Below, piece after piece: positions 25,269 to 33,008 of a DNA stretch of 33,008 nucleotides (position 1 is the stretch's first letter; each line of letters starts with the position of its first letter). Under the pieces are notes generated by a model. That model searched no databases. It worked only from the letters and a program-made list of their open reading frames with translations, and was not told the DNA's origin. Source of the stretch: Roseobacter sp. (GTDB lineage Bacteria; Pseudomonadota; Alphaproteobacteria; Rhodobacterales; Rhodobacteraceae); contig JAGXHA010000020.1 of NCBI GenBank assembly GCA_024636475.1, forward strand, positions 1 through 33,008. Direction: 5' to 3'. Made by a program: the position numbers and the translations under genes.

Positions 25269-26312
25269 ATGAAGCGTCTTGCCGAACAACTGGGCCTGCG
25301 CGCCCTGCGCAAAATTGATCCCGAAGCGGCCCATGGGCTGGCCATTTCAGCACTGCGCATGGGAATGGCCGTGTCGCCGGGGCCTGTCACCTCGGATCGG
25401 CTCAGGACCAGTCTGGCAGGTCTGGCCTTGCCAAATCCCGTCGGGCTAGCTGCAGGGTTTGACAAGAATGCGACAGCGGTAGCGCAACTGTCAAACGCAG
25501 GTTTTGGCTTTATCGAAGTGGGTGCTGCGACGCCCTTGCCCCAGCCCGGCAACGAAAAACCGCGTCTCTTCCGCCTGACCGAGGATCGCGCCGCAATCAA
25601 TCGCTTTGGCTTCAACAACGACGGCATGCAGGCAATCTGCGACCGGCTGAGCAGACGCGGCGATGGTGTGCCTGTGGGTCTGAACCTTGGCGCAAACAAG
25701 ACCAGTGCGGACAGGGCCGCGGACTTTGCCCGCGTGATGGAATTGGCACGCGATCATGTGGATTTTGCGACCGTAAACGTGTCGTCGCCCAACACGGAAA
25801 AGCTGCGCGACCTGCAAGGCAAAGCGGCGTTGTCAGCACTTCTGGCGGGCGTGATGGAAGTGCGCGGAACCACGCCTGTGTTCCTCAAGATCGCACCTGA
25901 TCTCACAGATGCCGAGATTGCAGATGTCGCCGACGTCGCCAATGAGGCCGGTGTTGCAGCGATTATCGCGACGAATACCACGCTTGACCGCGACGGCCTG
26001 CAAAGCAGTCATCGTGACCAGATGGGGGGGCTGTCGGGGGCACCTTTGTTCCTGAAATCAACCCGCGTGCTGGCGCGGCTTTCAATGCTGACGGATATTC
26101 CGCTGGTCGGCGTAGGGGGGATTGGTTCCGCTCAGGACGCATACGCCAAGATTTGCGCGGGTGCGACGGCGGTTCAGCTTTATACGGCACTTGTGTATGG
26201 CGGATTGTCCCTTGCGAGCGATATTGCGCACGGACTGGATCAGTTGCTGGCGCGCGATGGTTTCGCCTCTGTTGCGGAGGCGGTCGGCAGCAAACGCGAG
26301 GACTGGCTGTGA
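25269..26312 (+). CDS. pyrD: Dihydroorotate dehydrogenase (quinone), class 2
   Basis: This is a 347-residue FMN enzyme of pyrimidine synthesis, attached to the inner membrane through the N-terminal helices (about 1-45) that are specific to class 2. The FMN and substrate motifs are [13 protein letters not shown] (about 59-71), [10 protein letters not shown] (111-120) and [13 protein letters not shown] with the catalytic Ser at 172/173. [11 protein letters not shown] is the phosphate-binding loop. The family's usual TPRPQPGN reads TPLPQPGN here. Its TGA overlaps the GTG start of the next gene. Confidence 0.95.
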   Translation: MKRLAEQLGLRALRKIDPEAAHGLAISALRMGMAVSPGPVTSDRLRTSLAGLALPNPVGLAAGFDKNATAVAQLSNAGFGFIEVGAATPLPQPGNEKPRLFRLTEDRAAINRFGFNNDGMQAICDRLSRRGDGVPVGLNLGANKTSADRAADFARVMELARDHVDFATVNVSSPNTEKLRDLQGKAALSALLAGVMEVRGTTPVFLKIAPDLTDAEIADVADVANEAGVAAIIATNTTLDRDGLQSSHRDQMGGLSGAPLFLKSTRVLARLSMLTDIPLVGVGGIGSAQDAYAKICAGATAVQLYTALVYGGLSLASDIAHGLDQLLARDGFASVAEAVGSKREDWL

Positions 26313-26656
26313 TTACGGTCTGGCATAATCCGCGCTGTTCAAAATCGCGCCAAACTCTGGCCCTGATCGACGCGACCGGGCAACCGGTTTCAATACGTCG
26401 CTATCTTGAGTCCCCACCCTCGCTCAGCGAACTGGAAGACGCACGCCAAGCGCTGGACCTGCGCCCGATTGACATGATGCGCACAGGCGAGCGGTTGTTC
26501 AAAGAGCTTGCGCTTGGCAAGGACACCGATGACGACGATCTGATGCAGGCGATGGCAGCACATCCCATCCTGATAGAGCGGCCGATCGTGTTCAAGGACG
26601 CGCGTGCCATTATCGGCCGCCCTCCGGAAGCGGTAAAACCATTGCTTGCGGACTGA
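26309..26656 (+). CDS. ArsC/YfgD family arsenate reductase-like protein (glutaredoxin type)
   Basis: This is a 115-residue thioredoxin-fold protein of the ArsC family. The catalytic Cys10 lies in [12 protein letters not shown], followed by the family's [19 protein letters not shown] and [20 protein letters not shown] segments, with Arg residues positioned to bind arsenate or a similar oxyanion. It begins with GTG overlapping the pyrD stop (GTGA), so translation is coupled to pyrD. No arsB or arsR is nearby, so an arsenic role is not implied; the YfgD-type members have no firmly known role. Confidence 0.87.
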   Translation: MITVWHNPRCSKSRQTLALIDATGQPVSIRRYLESPPSLSELEDARQALDLRPIDMMRTGERLFKELALGKDTDDDDLMQAMAAHPILIERPIVFKDARAIIGRPPEAVKPLLAD

Positions 26657-26657
26657 G

Positions 26658-26701
26658 CCGGAGTTTTCAAAAACTCCGGTTCTTTTCCTTTACAGGAAAA
26701 G
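26658..26701. terminator. Tandem hairpins between convergent ArsC-like and MATE genes
   Basis: A 10-bp perfect stem, CCGGAGTTTT/AAAACTCCGG (26658-26679), is followed by TTCTTTT. A second hairpin, CTTTTCCT/AGGAAAAG (26682-26701), ends just before the MATE stop codon. The first works as a + strand terminator, and the pair may act in both directions. Confidence 0.75.
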
Positions 26702-26703
26702 GG

Positions 26704-28068
26704 CTAGGCCGCTGCCCGCTCAAGCGCCGGATACCGCAGTCCCAGCGTGATGCCGCGGGCGATAAAACTGATCAACAATGAAATCCACAGACCATGATTG
26801 CCCAAGACTGGCAGCAGGACGGCAGCACTAGCACAATAGACTATGAATGACACCGCCATCATATTTCGCATGTCCCGCGACCGTGTGGCCCCAATGAAAA
26901 TCCCGTCCAACATCCAAGATGCACATCCGATCAGCGGGGCTGCAATCATGTAGGGCAAGAACACCCGCGCTTCAGCGCGCACCAAGGGTGCTGTTGTCAT
27001 AAGATCAATGATCGCACCGCCGCCCAGCGCGAACCCCACCGTCATCAAGGCACAGGCAAGCAAACCCCATCCGCTGGTCAGCAAAGCCCCCCGACGCAAG
27101 ATATCACGCTGCTTGGCACCCATCGCCCGCCCCACAAGCGCTTCGGCGGCGAAGGCAAAGCCATCCAGCGCATAGGCCGTGATCATCAGGAACTGCAAAA
27201 GTACCTGATTGGCCGCCAGCTTTACATCGCCCAGACCAGACCCCAGAAACAGGAATGACACGAAAATTGCCTGTAACAACAAGGACCGGATCAGGATATC
27301 GCCGTTCACCTTCATCATGTTGATCCAGCGCGGCCCATCGAACACCTGGTGCCAATCGCGCCATGCAGGGACCGCGAAAGCCGCGCGGCAGAACCAAAGG
27401 CCCAGCGCTGCACCGGTCCATTCGGCAAGGAAGGTTGCAAAGGCCACACCTTCGACGCCCCAGCCCAACCCCAGTACGAACCACAGATCCAGCAGAATGT
27501 TCAGCCCGTTCATCCACACTTGAATGACCAGAACGGCACGCGTGCGTTCTTGTGCAATCAGCCAACCGGTGATCGCGTAAATCGCGATTGCTGCGGGCGC
27601 TGACCAGATGCGGATTTGCATGTAGGACCGCGCCATGCCTTCGACCTCGGCGCTTGCAGGCGACACCTGAAATGATGCCCAGAACAGCGGTATTTGCAAA
27701 AAGATGATGACCAAGCCTGCCATCGCGCCGATCAGCAGCCCCCGCGTCAACAAAGCGGCAACTTCAGCGTCATCACCATTGCCCGAGGCTTGTGCAGTCA
27801 GCCCCACTGTGCCCATGCGCAAAAAGCCAAACACCCAGTAGAGCGCCGACAGAATGATCGCACCGATGCCCACCGCACCGATCGGTGCAGCCAGCCCCAT
27901 CTGACCTACTACGCCGGTATCTACCGCACCCAGTATCGGCACCGTTGCATTCGAAATCACAATCGGGATCGCGATATTCAACACCCGGCGGTGGGTGACG
28001 ACCTCGCGTGCAGACATTTGCCCTTTGGCAACCGCACTGACTTCTCCTTGCGGAATTGGGTCAGTCAC
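26704..28068 (-). CDS. MATE family efflux transporter (DinF-like)
   Basis: This is a 454-residue protein with 12 hydrophobic segments in two six-helix halves, as in multidrug and toxic compound extrusion carriers. The first helix begins RRVLNIAIPIVISNATVPILGAVDTGVVG, matching the NorM/DinF N-terminus. I use the GTG at 28068, which overlaps the upstream thioesterase stop by 8 bases; an internal ATG at 28017 is an alternative. It is the last gene of a three-gene overlapping set with two hotdog thioesterases. Substrate is unknown. Confidence 0.88.
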   Translation of the reverse strand: MTDPIPQGEVSAVAKGQMSAREVVTHRRVLNIAIPIVISNATVPILGAVDTGVVGQMGLAAPIGAVGIGAIILSALYWVFGFLRMGTVGLTAQASGNGDDAEVAALLTRGLLIGAMAGLVIIFLQIPLFWASFQVSPASAEVEGMARSYMQIRIWSAPAAIAIYAITGWLIAQERTRAVLVIQVWMNGLNILLDLWFVLGLGWGVEGVAFATFLAEWTGAALGLWFCRAAFAVPAWRDWHQVFDGPRWINMMKVNGDILIRSLLLQAIFVSFLFLGSGLGDVKLAANQVLLQFLMITAYALDGFAFAAEALVGRAMGAKQRDILRRGALLTSGWGLLACALMTVGFALGGGAIIDLMTTAPLVRAEARVFLPYMIAAPLIGCASWMLDGIFIGATRSRDMRNMMAVSFIVYCASAAVLLPVLGNHGLWISLLISFIARGITLGLRYPALERAAA

Positions 28069-28570
28069 GGCGTTGCGGCATCAAGAAATGTCCAGTTGCC
28101 TGGGCAAACAGCTTGGTGCGATTGTCTTGCCAAGCTTCGACATGCACAGATGCATAACGGCGGCCGGAACGGTTGATCGTAGCCCGCGCATAGGCGTCGC
28201 GCGGCAGACCGGTGCGAAGGTAATCAACTGTGAAATCAATCGTCTTGGGCAGACGTGGCATGTGTTCGTCGTCCATCTTGTCGACCTCAAGCGCACCGGA
28301 TTCAAGGTCTTCCCACAGATAGGCCCAGCTAAGCGAGATGATCGTTGTCACCTCCAGAAACGAGGCCGTCACGCCGCCGTGCAATGCCGGAATAAGAGGG
28401 TTGCCGATCAGCTTGTCCGAGAACGGTAAAATTGCTGTCAGCTCGTCGCCTCGGCGTTCAAATTCGATGCCGAGAAACTTGATGTAGGGGACCCCATCGA
28501 CCAACGCCCGCAGCGCCCCGTCTCGGCGTTTTTTGATGACTTGAACAGGCTCTGGCTTTGTCCGGCTCAT
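28061..28570 (-). CDS. PaaI-family hotdog thioesterase (second of a tandem pair)
   Basis: This is a 169-residue single-hotdog protein. The central helix segment is ALHGGVTASFLEVTTIISLSW (HGG motif about 64-66) with the acidic residue Glu71 downstream, as in PaaI and 4HBT acyl-CoA thioesterases. IDFTVDYLRTGLPRDAYARA is the strand pair that follows. It likely hydrolyses short- or aryl-acyl-CoA to recover CoA. The ATG overlaps the TGA of the upstream paralogue (ATGA). Confidence 0.85.
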   Translation of the reverse strand: MSRTKPEPVQVIKKRRDGALRALVDGVPYIKFLGIEFERRGDELTAILPFSDKLIGNPLIPALHGGVTASFLEVTTIISLSWAYLWEDLESGALEVDKMDDEHMPRLPKTIDFTVDYLRTGLPRDAYARATINRSGRRYASVHVEAWQDNRTKLFAQATGHFLMPQRRD

Positions 28571-28989
28571 TTTATGCCCTCCACAACGAAGGTGCCTGTG
28601 GCTGTAGCAACCGGGCTTGCGTCTTCCTCGTCTTCAGCGGTGGCACGCACGAAGGCGACCGAGCGGGTCACGTGATAGCACTCCGCCCGCGTCGTGATTT
28701 TCTGACCGGGTTTGGCGGCACGCAAATATTCGATCCGCAGGTCGATTGTTGCTGTCCCACCTGGATTGCTGGGGTGGCTCATCACGGCCGCACCACAACA
28801 CGTGTCCATCAGGGCTGAAACCGCACCGCCGTGGATGACACCCGTACGCGGATCACCCACCAGCTTGGCATCATAAGGCATCGAGATCACCGCAACGCCG
28901 TCCTCCAGCTCTTCCAAAGACATGTTCAGCGCCTCGCTGAATGGCAATGCAGAGATAAACTGTCGCGCGACCCGCACTTTGTCTGACAT
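28567..28989 (-). CDS. PaaI-family hotdog thioesterase (first of a tandem pair)
   Basis: This is a 140-residue hotdog thioesterase. The motif GVIHGGAVSALMDTCCGAAV (about 49-68) carries His-Gly-Gly and Asp62, and IDLRIEYLRAAKPGQKITTRA follows. The length is normal for PaaI. AGGGG lies 9 bases before the ATG. It is divergent from the first merR gene across 118 bp and heads the overlapping set thioesterase, thioesterase, MATE. The second thioesterase shares the same layout but differs extensively, so the pair looks like an old duplication. Confidence 0.88.
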   Translation of the reverse strand: MSDKVRVARQFISALPFSEALNMSLEELEDGVAVISMPYDAKLVGDPRTGVIHGGAVSALMDTCCGAAVMSHPSNPGGTATIDLRIEYLRAAKPGQKITTRAECYHVTRSVAFVRATAEDEEDASPVATATGTFVVEGIK

Positions 28990-29107
28990 AGGTCAGCCCC
29001 TTTTCCTTATCGATTGCCCCATATCAACCATGCAAGCCCCCAAGAGCAACCCTGGCTGTTGCGCTTGATCAGACTTGCGCTTAGTTTCTTGAATTGAGGA
29101 GAAAGCG

Positions 29108-29485
29108 ATGTCCGATAAACGCCTGAGCTTTAAGGAGATGTGTGCCGAATTTGACGTAACGCCACGTACGTTGCGGTATTACGAATATATTGAACTGCTG
29201 CATCCCGAACGCGATGGCCGGTCCCGTACCTATGGACCCCGCGAAATCGCACGCATGAAGCTGATCATGCGCGGTCGTAAGTTTGGCTATTCCCTTGAAG
29301 GGATCAGGCAATGGCTTTTGATCTACGAAAAAGAGGGCACAGAAGCGCAGATGCGTGCATGGGTCAAAAGTGCGGATCGCCAGCTGATCGAACTTGCCGA
29401 GCAGCGTGCACAGTTAGATGAAGCGATGGAAGAGCTCCAGCGCCTGCGCGACGACACGGCGGACGCCCTCAAATCTATGCTATAA
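29108..29485 (+). CDS. MerR family transcriptional regulator (first paralogue)
   Basis: The protein has 125 residues. The N-terminal winged HTH (about 6-75) has [13 protein letters not shown], and the wing and second helix read ARMKLIMRGRKFGYSLEGIRQWL. A coiled coil (about 85-120) follows for dimerisation. There is no C-terminal effector domain and no metal-binding cysteine, which resembles the MerR regulators attached to acyl-CoA catabolism genes. GAGGAG is 7 bases ahead of the ATG. It is 43% or so alike by eye to the next MerR in the HTH, so a tandem duplication is likely. Confidence 0.88.
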   Translation: MSDKRLSFKEMCAEFDVTPRTLRYYEYIELLHPERDGRSRTYGPREIARMKLIMRGRKFGYSLEGIRQWLLIYEKEGTEAQMRAWVKSADRQLIELAEQRAQLDEAMEELQRLRDDTADALKSML

Positions 29486-29850
29486 CCAGAAAATATTTGC
29501 GGCCCGCCGCTGTTCAACCGCATCTGCCACGCGCTCCAGATCGGTTGGAAGGATGATCATCTGCGAGATCGTCTCGCATGAGTTACTTATCGCCAAATTT
29601 TAAGCAGCGTTTTCGCCACCAATCCATGCATTTTCCGCTAGCGATTCAACTTTGCAAGCGTGGAACGTAAGTTTCCAGTCATGATTTATGACCTAAAAAG
29701 TCCGCGCGCATACTTGACGCAGCGTTGCTTAAGGTAAACGCGTCAGATGACGTAACGTCTGACTTACGTCAACCTTGGCATTTATTGTAAATCAATCTCG
29801 AAAGGCCATTTACCAACTGTCCGAGGCCAAACCGATAGTGAGTTTTGATG
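29486..29850. other. 365-bp intergenic region between the two merR genes
   Basis: It holds a 7-bp hairpin at 29562-29578, a short minus-strand frame (29480-29560), and, further right, the palindromic operator region at 29741-29771 ahead of the second merR. The base composition falls below that of the neighbouring genes towards the right-hand end. I see no RNA gene or transposon end. Confidence 0.6.
29741..29771. promoter_or_regulatory. Candidate MerR operator with nested palindromes
   Basis: TGACGTAA (29748-29755) and its exact complement TTACGTCA (29764-29771) are separated by 8 bases. Nested within and beside it are GTCAGA/TCTGAC (29742-29747/29758-29763) and GACGTAACGTC (29749-29759). The dyads are about 80-110 bp ahead of the second merR and suit MerR dimers, probably for autoregulation and control of the acyl-CoA dehydrogenase gene. 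Confidence 0.6.
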
Positions 29851-30252
29851 ATGAGTAACACGACAATGACCATCCGCGAGATGTGTGACACGTTTGATGT
29901 GACCCCGCGCACATTACGGTTTTACGAGGCCAAGGAACTGCTCTTTCCCGAGCGCCAGGGCCAAAAGCGGCTTTTCACCAAGCGAGACCGCGCACGGCTC
30001 AAGCTGATCATTCGCGGCAAGCGCTTTGGCTTCAGCCTCGAAGAAATCCGCCAGTTGCTGGACCTTTATCACATGGGCGACCAGCAACAGACACAGCTGG
30101 CCCGCACCTATGACATTGCACGCGACCGACTGGCCGACCTCGAAGCGCGACGCGACGAGATGAATCAGGCCATCGATGATCTGCGCAACCAGTTGAAGTG
30201 GGGGGAAAAGATGATCGCCTCGCTCAACAGCCCGCGCAACGCCGCAGAATAA
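29851..30252 (+). CDS. MerR family transcriptional regulator (second paralogue)
   Basis: The protein has 133 residues from the ATG at 29851; a second ATG at 29848 and a TTG at 29845 are in frame. The HTH carries [17 protein letters not shown] and [22 protein letters not shown], followed by a long coiled coil (about 75-125) and no effector domain. It sits 50 bp before the acyl-CoA dehydrogenase gene on the same strand, with the palindromic operator upstream. The likely job is to control fatty-acyl or branched-chain acyl-CoA breakdown, as LiuR-type MerR proteins do. The inducer is unknown. Confidence 0.9.
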   Translation: MSNTTMTIREMCDTFDVTPRTLRFYEAKELLFPERQGQKRLFTKRDRARLKLIIRGKRFGFSLEEIRQLLDLYHMGDQQQTQLARTYDIARDRLADLEARRDEMNQAIDDLRNQLKWGEKMIASLNSPRNAAE

Positions 30253-30302
30253 ACAACAAATTCCGACAGACATTCGGCCATCTGGCCAAGGGAGAGACCA
30301 AA

Positions 30303-32084
30303 ATGCCTATCTACACAGCCCCCGTCAAAGACATGCAATTCGTGCTGCACGACGTGTTGAACGTGACCGCCTCAAGCATCCCCGGTTATGATGAGCTTGA
30401 AGCCGATTTTACCTCCGCCATTTTCGAAGAAGCGGGCAAGCTGACCTCCGAGCTTTTGGCCCCGCTGAATACCGTTGGCGACAAGGAAGGATGCCGTTTG
30501 GAGAATGGCGTCGTCTACACCCCTACAGGCTTCAAAGACGCTTTTGCCAAGGTGAAGGAAGGCGGCTGGCCGGGTCTGGACATGCCAGAACAATATGGCG
30601 GGCAGAATATGCCCTACATCATTGGCACCGCAGTAGGCGAGATGTTCTCGGCCGCGAACCAGGCATTCACCATGTATCAGGGCCTGACCCATGGTGCTGC
30701 CTCGGCCATTCTGGCCCATGGCTCGGACGCGCAGAAAGACATGTTTTTGCCAAATATGGTGTCGTGTGAGTGGACCGGCACGATGAACCTGACCGAGCCG
30801 CACTGCGGCACGGATCTGGGCATGATGCGCACCAAGGCCTCCCCACAAGCAGATGGCAGCTTTAAGATCACCGGCCAGAAGATCTTTATCTCTTCTGGCG
30901 AACACGACATGGCCGACAACATCATCCATCTGGTGCTTGCCAAGATCGAGGGCGGCCCGGAAGGCATCAAAGGCGTTTCCCTGTTCATCGTGCCCAAATT
31001 CATCGTCAAAGAAGACGGGTCTTTGGGGGAACGCAATGGCGTTTCAGTCGGCTCGATCGAAGATAAAATGGGAATTCACGGCAATTCCACCTGCGTGATG
31101 AACTACGACGGTGCCACCGGCTATCTGCTGGGTGAAGAGCACAAGGGCATGCGCGCCATGTTCACCATGATGAACGAAGCCCGTCTGGGCGTCGGCGTTC
31201 AGGGCCTATCGCAAGCCGCCGCCGCTTATGAAAACGCATTGGCCTATGCCAAGGACCGCCTGCAGGGCCGCGCCGTCACGGGCACAGAAAACCCCAACGG
31301 CCCCGCCGACCCGCTGATCGTGCATCCCGATATCCGCCGCAGCCTGATGGATCAGAAATCCTTTGTCGAAGGCGCGCGTGCCTTCGTCCTGTGGGGTGCC
31401 AGCCTGATCGACGCCGCACACCGCTCCGGCGACAAGGACGCCGACGGGCTGGTTTCGCTGATGACCCCTGTGATCAAGGGTTTCCTGACCGACGTGGGCT
31501 ATGACATGACCGTCAAAGCGCAGCAAGTTTACGGTGGCCATGGCTACATCGAAGAATGGGGCATGTCCCAATTCACCCGCGACGCCCGGATTGCGATGAT
31601 CTATGAGGGTGCAAATGGCGTCCAGGCGCTTGACCTTGTGGGGCGCAAACTGGCGCAAGACGGCGGCAAGCACGTGATGGCCTTCTTTGACCTGATCAAG
31701 ACCTTCATTAAAGAAAGCGCCGGACAGGATGCAGAATTCGATGCGACCTATCTTGATCCCTTGAAGGCTGCCAGCAAGGATCTGCAATCCGCAGGCATGT
31801 ATTTCATGCAAAACGGCATGAAGAACCCCAACAACGCTTTGGCCGGATCGACCGATTTCATGCATATGTTTGGCCATGTTTGCCTTGGCTACATGTGGGC
31901 CAAGATGGGTTTGGCTGCGAAAAAGGCCTTGGCAGACGGAACCAGCGACGCTGAGTTTTATGAGACCAAACTGGCGACCGGGCGCTATTACATGGCGCGC
32001 CAATTGCCTGCCACAGCGCTGCACCTGACACGTATCCAGTCAGGCGCGGATACAGTGATGGCGCTGGATGCGGCAAACTTCTAA
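30303..32084 (+). CDS. Long-form acyl-CoA dehydrogenase, DmdC/FadE-like
   Basis: The protein has 593 residues, about 200 more than classical acyl-CoA dehydrogenases because of N-terminal (about 1-35) and C-terminal (about 470-593) extensions as in 3-methylmercaptopropionyl-CoA dehydrogenase. FAD and substrate motifs are [14 protein letters not shown] (about 160-173) and [14 protein letters not shown]. The catalytic base is Glu435 in [18 protein letters not shown], the same number as reported for DmdC. AGGGAG is 9 bases before the ATG. Oxidation of a fatty acyl-CoA or of MMPA-CoA (DMSP demethylation) are both possible. Without dmdB or dmdD in view I cannot choose. Confidence 0.88.
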   Translation: MPIYTAPVKDMQFVLHDVLNVTASSIPGYDELEADFTSAIFEEAGKLTSELLAPLNTVGDKEGCRLENGVVYTPTGFKDAFAKVKEGGWPGLDMPEQYGGQNMPYIIGTAVGEMFSAANQAFTMYQGLTHGAASAILAHGSDAQKDMFLPNMVSCEWTGTMNLTEPHCGTDLGMMRTKASPQADGSFKITGQKIFISSGEHDMADNIIHLVLAKIEGGPEGIKGVSLFIVPKFIVKEDGSLGERNGVSVGSIEDKMGIHGNSTCVMNYDGATGYLLGEEHKGMRAMFTMMNEARLGVGVQGLSQAAAAYENALAYAKDRLQGRAVTGTENPNGPADPLIVHPDIRRSLMDQKSFVEGARAFVLWGASLIDAAHRSGDKDADGLVSLMTPVIKGFLTDVGYDMTVKAQQVYGGHGYIEEWGMSQFTRDARIAMIYEGANGVQALDLVGRKLAQDGGKHVMAFFDLIKTFIKESAGQDAEFDATYLDPLKAASKDLQSAGMYFMQNGMKNPNNALAGSTDFMHMFGHVCLGYMWAKMGLAAKKALADGTSDAEFYETKLATGRYYMARQLPATALHLTRIQSGADTVMALDAANF

Positions 32085-32091
32085 GCTGCGG

Positions 32092-32116
32092 GGGGTGGGG
32101 CCAAAAACCCCACCCC
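32092..32116 (+). terminator. GC-rich hairpin after the acyl-CoA dehydrogenase gene
   Basis: GGGGTGGGG (32092-32100) pairs perfectly with CCCCACCCC (32108-32116) over a 7-base A-rich loop, beginning 7 bases after the stop. Only a few T residues follow, so it may attenuate rather than end transcription into the small downstream gene. Confidence 0.55.
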
Positions 32117-32138
32117 TTGTTGAACAGAAAGGACAAAA

Positions 32139-32351
32139 ATGCCCAAACGCTTCCGTCTCACCCGCCGTTTTCCTGTTGCCATGACAGAGGACGGTTATCG
32201 GCGGCTCAAGAAATTCTCGGCCGAAGCGGGGCTGGACGAAGGCGAAGCGCTGTCGTTTCTGTTCGAAAACTTCAGTTCCGTGATGAACGAGGAAAACCTG
32301 ACCGCCCGCCTGCGTCTTTTCAATGCCCAGATCGATGATCGGAAAAAATAA
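32139..32351 (+). CDS. Small conserved-looking protein, possibly ribbon-helix-helix-like
   Basis: The protein has 70 residues. AAAGGA lies 5 bases before the ATG. A basic N-terminus (MPKRFRLTRRF) is followed by PVAMTEDGYRRLKKFSAEAG, a short strand then helix, and LDEGEALSFLFENFSSVMN, a second helix. This spacing recalls ribbon-helix-helix or antitoxin-like DNA-binding proteins, but I cannot confirm the family. No partner toxin is adjacent. It is 54 bp behind the acyl-CoA dehydrogenase gene and may be co-transcribed. Confidence 0.65.
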   Translation: MPKRFRLTRRFPVAMTEDGYRRLKKFSAEAGLDEGEALSFLFENFSSVMNEENLTARLRLFNAQIDDRKK

Positions 32352-32550
32352 GGGGATGCGTGATGCGAAACGGCCCTTCGGGAAGAGTTTACTTGGCAAA
32401 CTGAAGCTGGACGAACACCCTGCCCCGATCTTCAGAACACCTGATCAAGGCAGGGCTTCACTTCGCACGCTGCTCAGCTCTCCAGCCTGCCGCGCAACGT
32501 TTGTAATGATCGAAAAAAGCTAATGAAGCATGAAATGCGGGGGTTTCATC

Positions 32551-32601
32551 TTCATTTTGCAAGATAAACTCCACGGGGGTGTGGGGGTGTGAAACCCCCA
32601 C
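32551..32601 (+). repeat. Modular hairpin/AT-box repeat, copy C
   Basis: The AT-rich box (32551-32572) and CC-A-CGGGGG core (32571-32579) lead into the hairpin GTGGGGGT (32581-32588)/ACCCCCAC (32594-32601). The 3' strand of that stem can instead pair with GGGGGTTTC at 32539-32547. It lies in the 291-bp gap between the small gene and the glutathione S-transferase gene, 42 bp before the latter. I see nothing else certain in that gap. Confidence 0.7.
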
Positions 32602-32642
32602 TCCAACCGGTCCACACTAAATCAACCTTTGGGAGGTTAACG

Positions 32643-33008
32643 ATGACCATCAAACTGCACTGTTTTGGCGAGAGCGGCCATTCGTACAAAGCGGCTTTGG
32701 CGCTTGAGTTGGGTCCCTTGGATTGGGAACCGGTCAAGGTTGATTTCTTCAACGGTCAGACCCGATCGACGGAATATCGTGCCGACGTGAATGTCATGGG
32801 CGAGGCTCCCGTGCTTGTCGACGGTGATCTGCGGCTAAGCCAGTCGGGCGTGATCCAAGACTATCTATCCGAAAAGACAGGAAAGTTTGGTGGCAAGGAT
32901 GCCGCAGAGCGCCGCGAGATTTTGCGGTGGGTCTTGTGGGACAACCACAAGCTCAGCTCAAACGCCGGAATCGCGCGCTTTTTGATGAATTTTCTGCCAG
33001 AGGACAAA
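32643..33008 (+). CDS. Glutathione S-transferase family protein, N-terminal part (runs off the window)
   Basis: This is the first 122 codons. The N-terminal thioredoxin-like domain is readable: IKLHCFGESGHSYKAALAL (beta1-alpha1, with Ser/Tyr near the catalytic position), NVMGEAPVLVDGDLRLSQSG (cis-Pro before VL and the Q-S motif that binds the glutathione gamma-glutamyl group) and IQDYLSEKTG. The all-helical C-terminal domain begins near residue 88 and is cut by the window end. GGGAGG is 6 bases before the ATG. Conjugation or glutathione-dependent isomerisation is likely; the substrate is unknown. Confidence 0.88.
   Translation, partial: MTIKLHCFGESGHSYKAALALELGPLDWEPVKVDFFNGQTRSTEYRADVNVMGEAPVLVDGDLRLSQSGVIQDYLSEKTGKFGGKDAAERREILRWVLWDNHKLSSNAGIARFLMNFLPEDK

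Noticed and set aside
29153..29160. TGACGTAA inside the first merR, identical to half of the operator
   Set aside because: It falls in codons for the conserved FDVTPR motif and has no complementary partner nearby, so it is likely chance.
31206..32024. 272-codon minus-strand frame inside the acyl-CoA dehydrogenase gene
   Set aside because: Mirror of a certain coding gene; no motif.
32356..32523. 55-codon + strand frame after the small RHH-like gene
   Set aside because: AAGGGG lies directly against the ATG, there is no recognisable fold, and an overlapping alternative frame is just as open; not supported as a gene.

Overview
The window looks like a chromosomal segment from an alphaproteobacterium of the Rhodobacteraceae, most likely the marine Roseobacter group. 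The evidence is moderately high G+C, an irr gene divergent from fabA-fabB-fabI, pca-type aromatic catabolism genes, glutaryl-CoA dehydrogenase next to a divergent LysR gene, a DmdC/FadE-type acyl-CoA dehydrogenase behind MerR regulators, and the GC-hairpin plus AT-box repeats I associate with this family. I see no rRNA, tRNA, CRISPR array, transposase, integrase or phage gene.

Layout. Positions 1-3263 hold housekeeping and single genes: the 5' end of miaB (-), a GT2-like protein, rsmJ, a PhyH-type dioxygenase (-) and irr (-). Positions 3424-6094 are fabA, fabB and fabI, the anaerobic-type unsaturated fatty acid route plus enoyl-ACP reductase. Positions 6163-7840 (-) carry a THUMP RNA methyltransferase and an FKBP prolyl isomerase.

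Positions 8027-14558 form a very tightly packed seven-gene + strand run with mostly overlapping start and stop codons: an L-2-haloacid dehalogenase, an alpha/beta hydrolase, a PLP-dependent serine/threonine dehydratase homologue, pcaD, a second alpha/beta hydrolase, pcaB and an MFS transporter. An enolase-superfamily gene follows at 14680-15912. This reads as a catabolic operon of unknown substrate; pcaC, pcaG, pcaH and pcaQ are absent.

Positions 15909-19469 (-) hold a fused E1 alpha-beta 2-oxoacid dehydrogenase and gcdH. A divergent LysR gene at 19568 shares a 98-bp intergenic region with gcdH that contains a clear dyad. Positions 20545-26656 are mixed: a secreted beta-sandwich protein, an SRAP/YedK protein, an MFS carrier, a UshA-like nucleotidase, a DUF952 protein, pyrD and an ArsC-like protein. 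Positions 26704-28989 (-) are a three-gene overlapping run of two hotdog thioesterases and a MATE exporter. Positions 29108-33008 are two MerR paralogues, a long acyl-CoA dehydrogenase, a 70-residue protein and the start of a glutathione S-transferase. This last block looks like a fatty-acyl-CoA or DMSP-type beta-oxidation locus.

The most unusual non-coding signal is a modular repeat found four times (6107-6149, 14621-14665, 18182-18235, 32551-32601). Each copy has an AT-rich box, a CC-x-CGGGG core and a GC hairpin. The stem sequences differ between copies but stay fully complementary, which is covariation visible within one window. The most unusual protein signal is the enolase-superfamily member, in which one metal-ligand Asp and the dyad Asp of the galactonate dehydratase pattern appear to be Gly and Ala.
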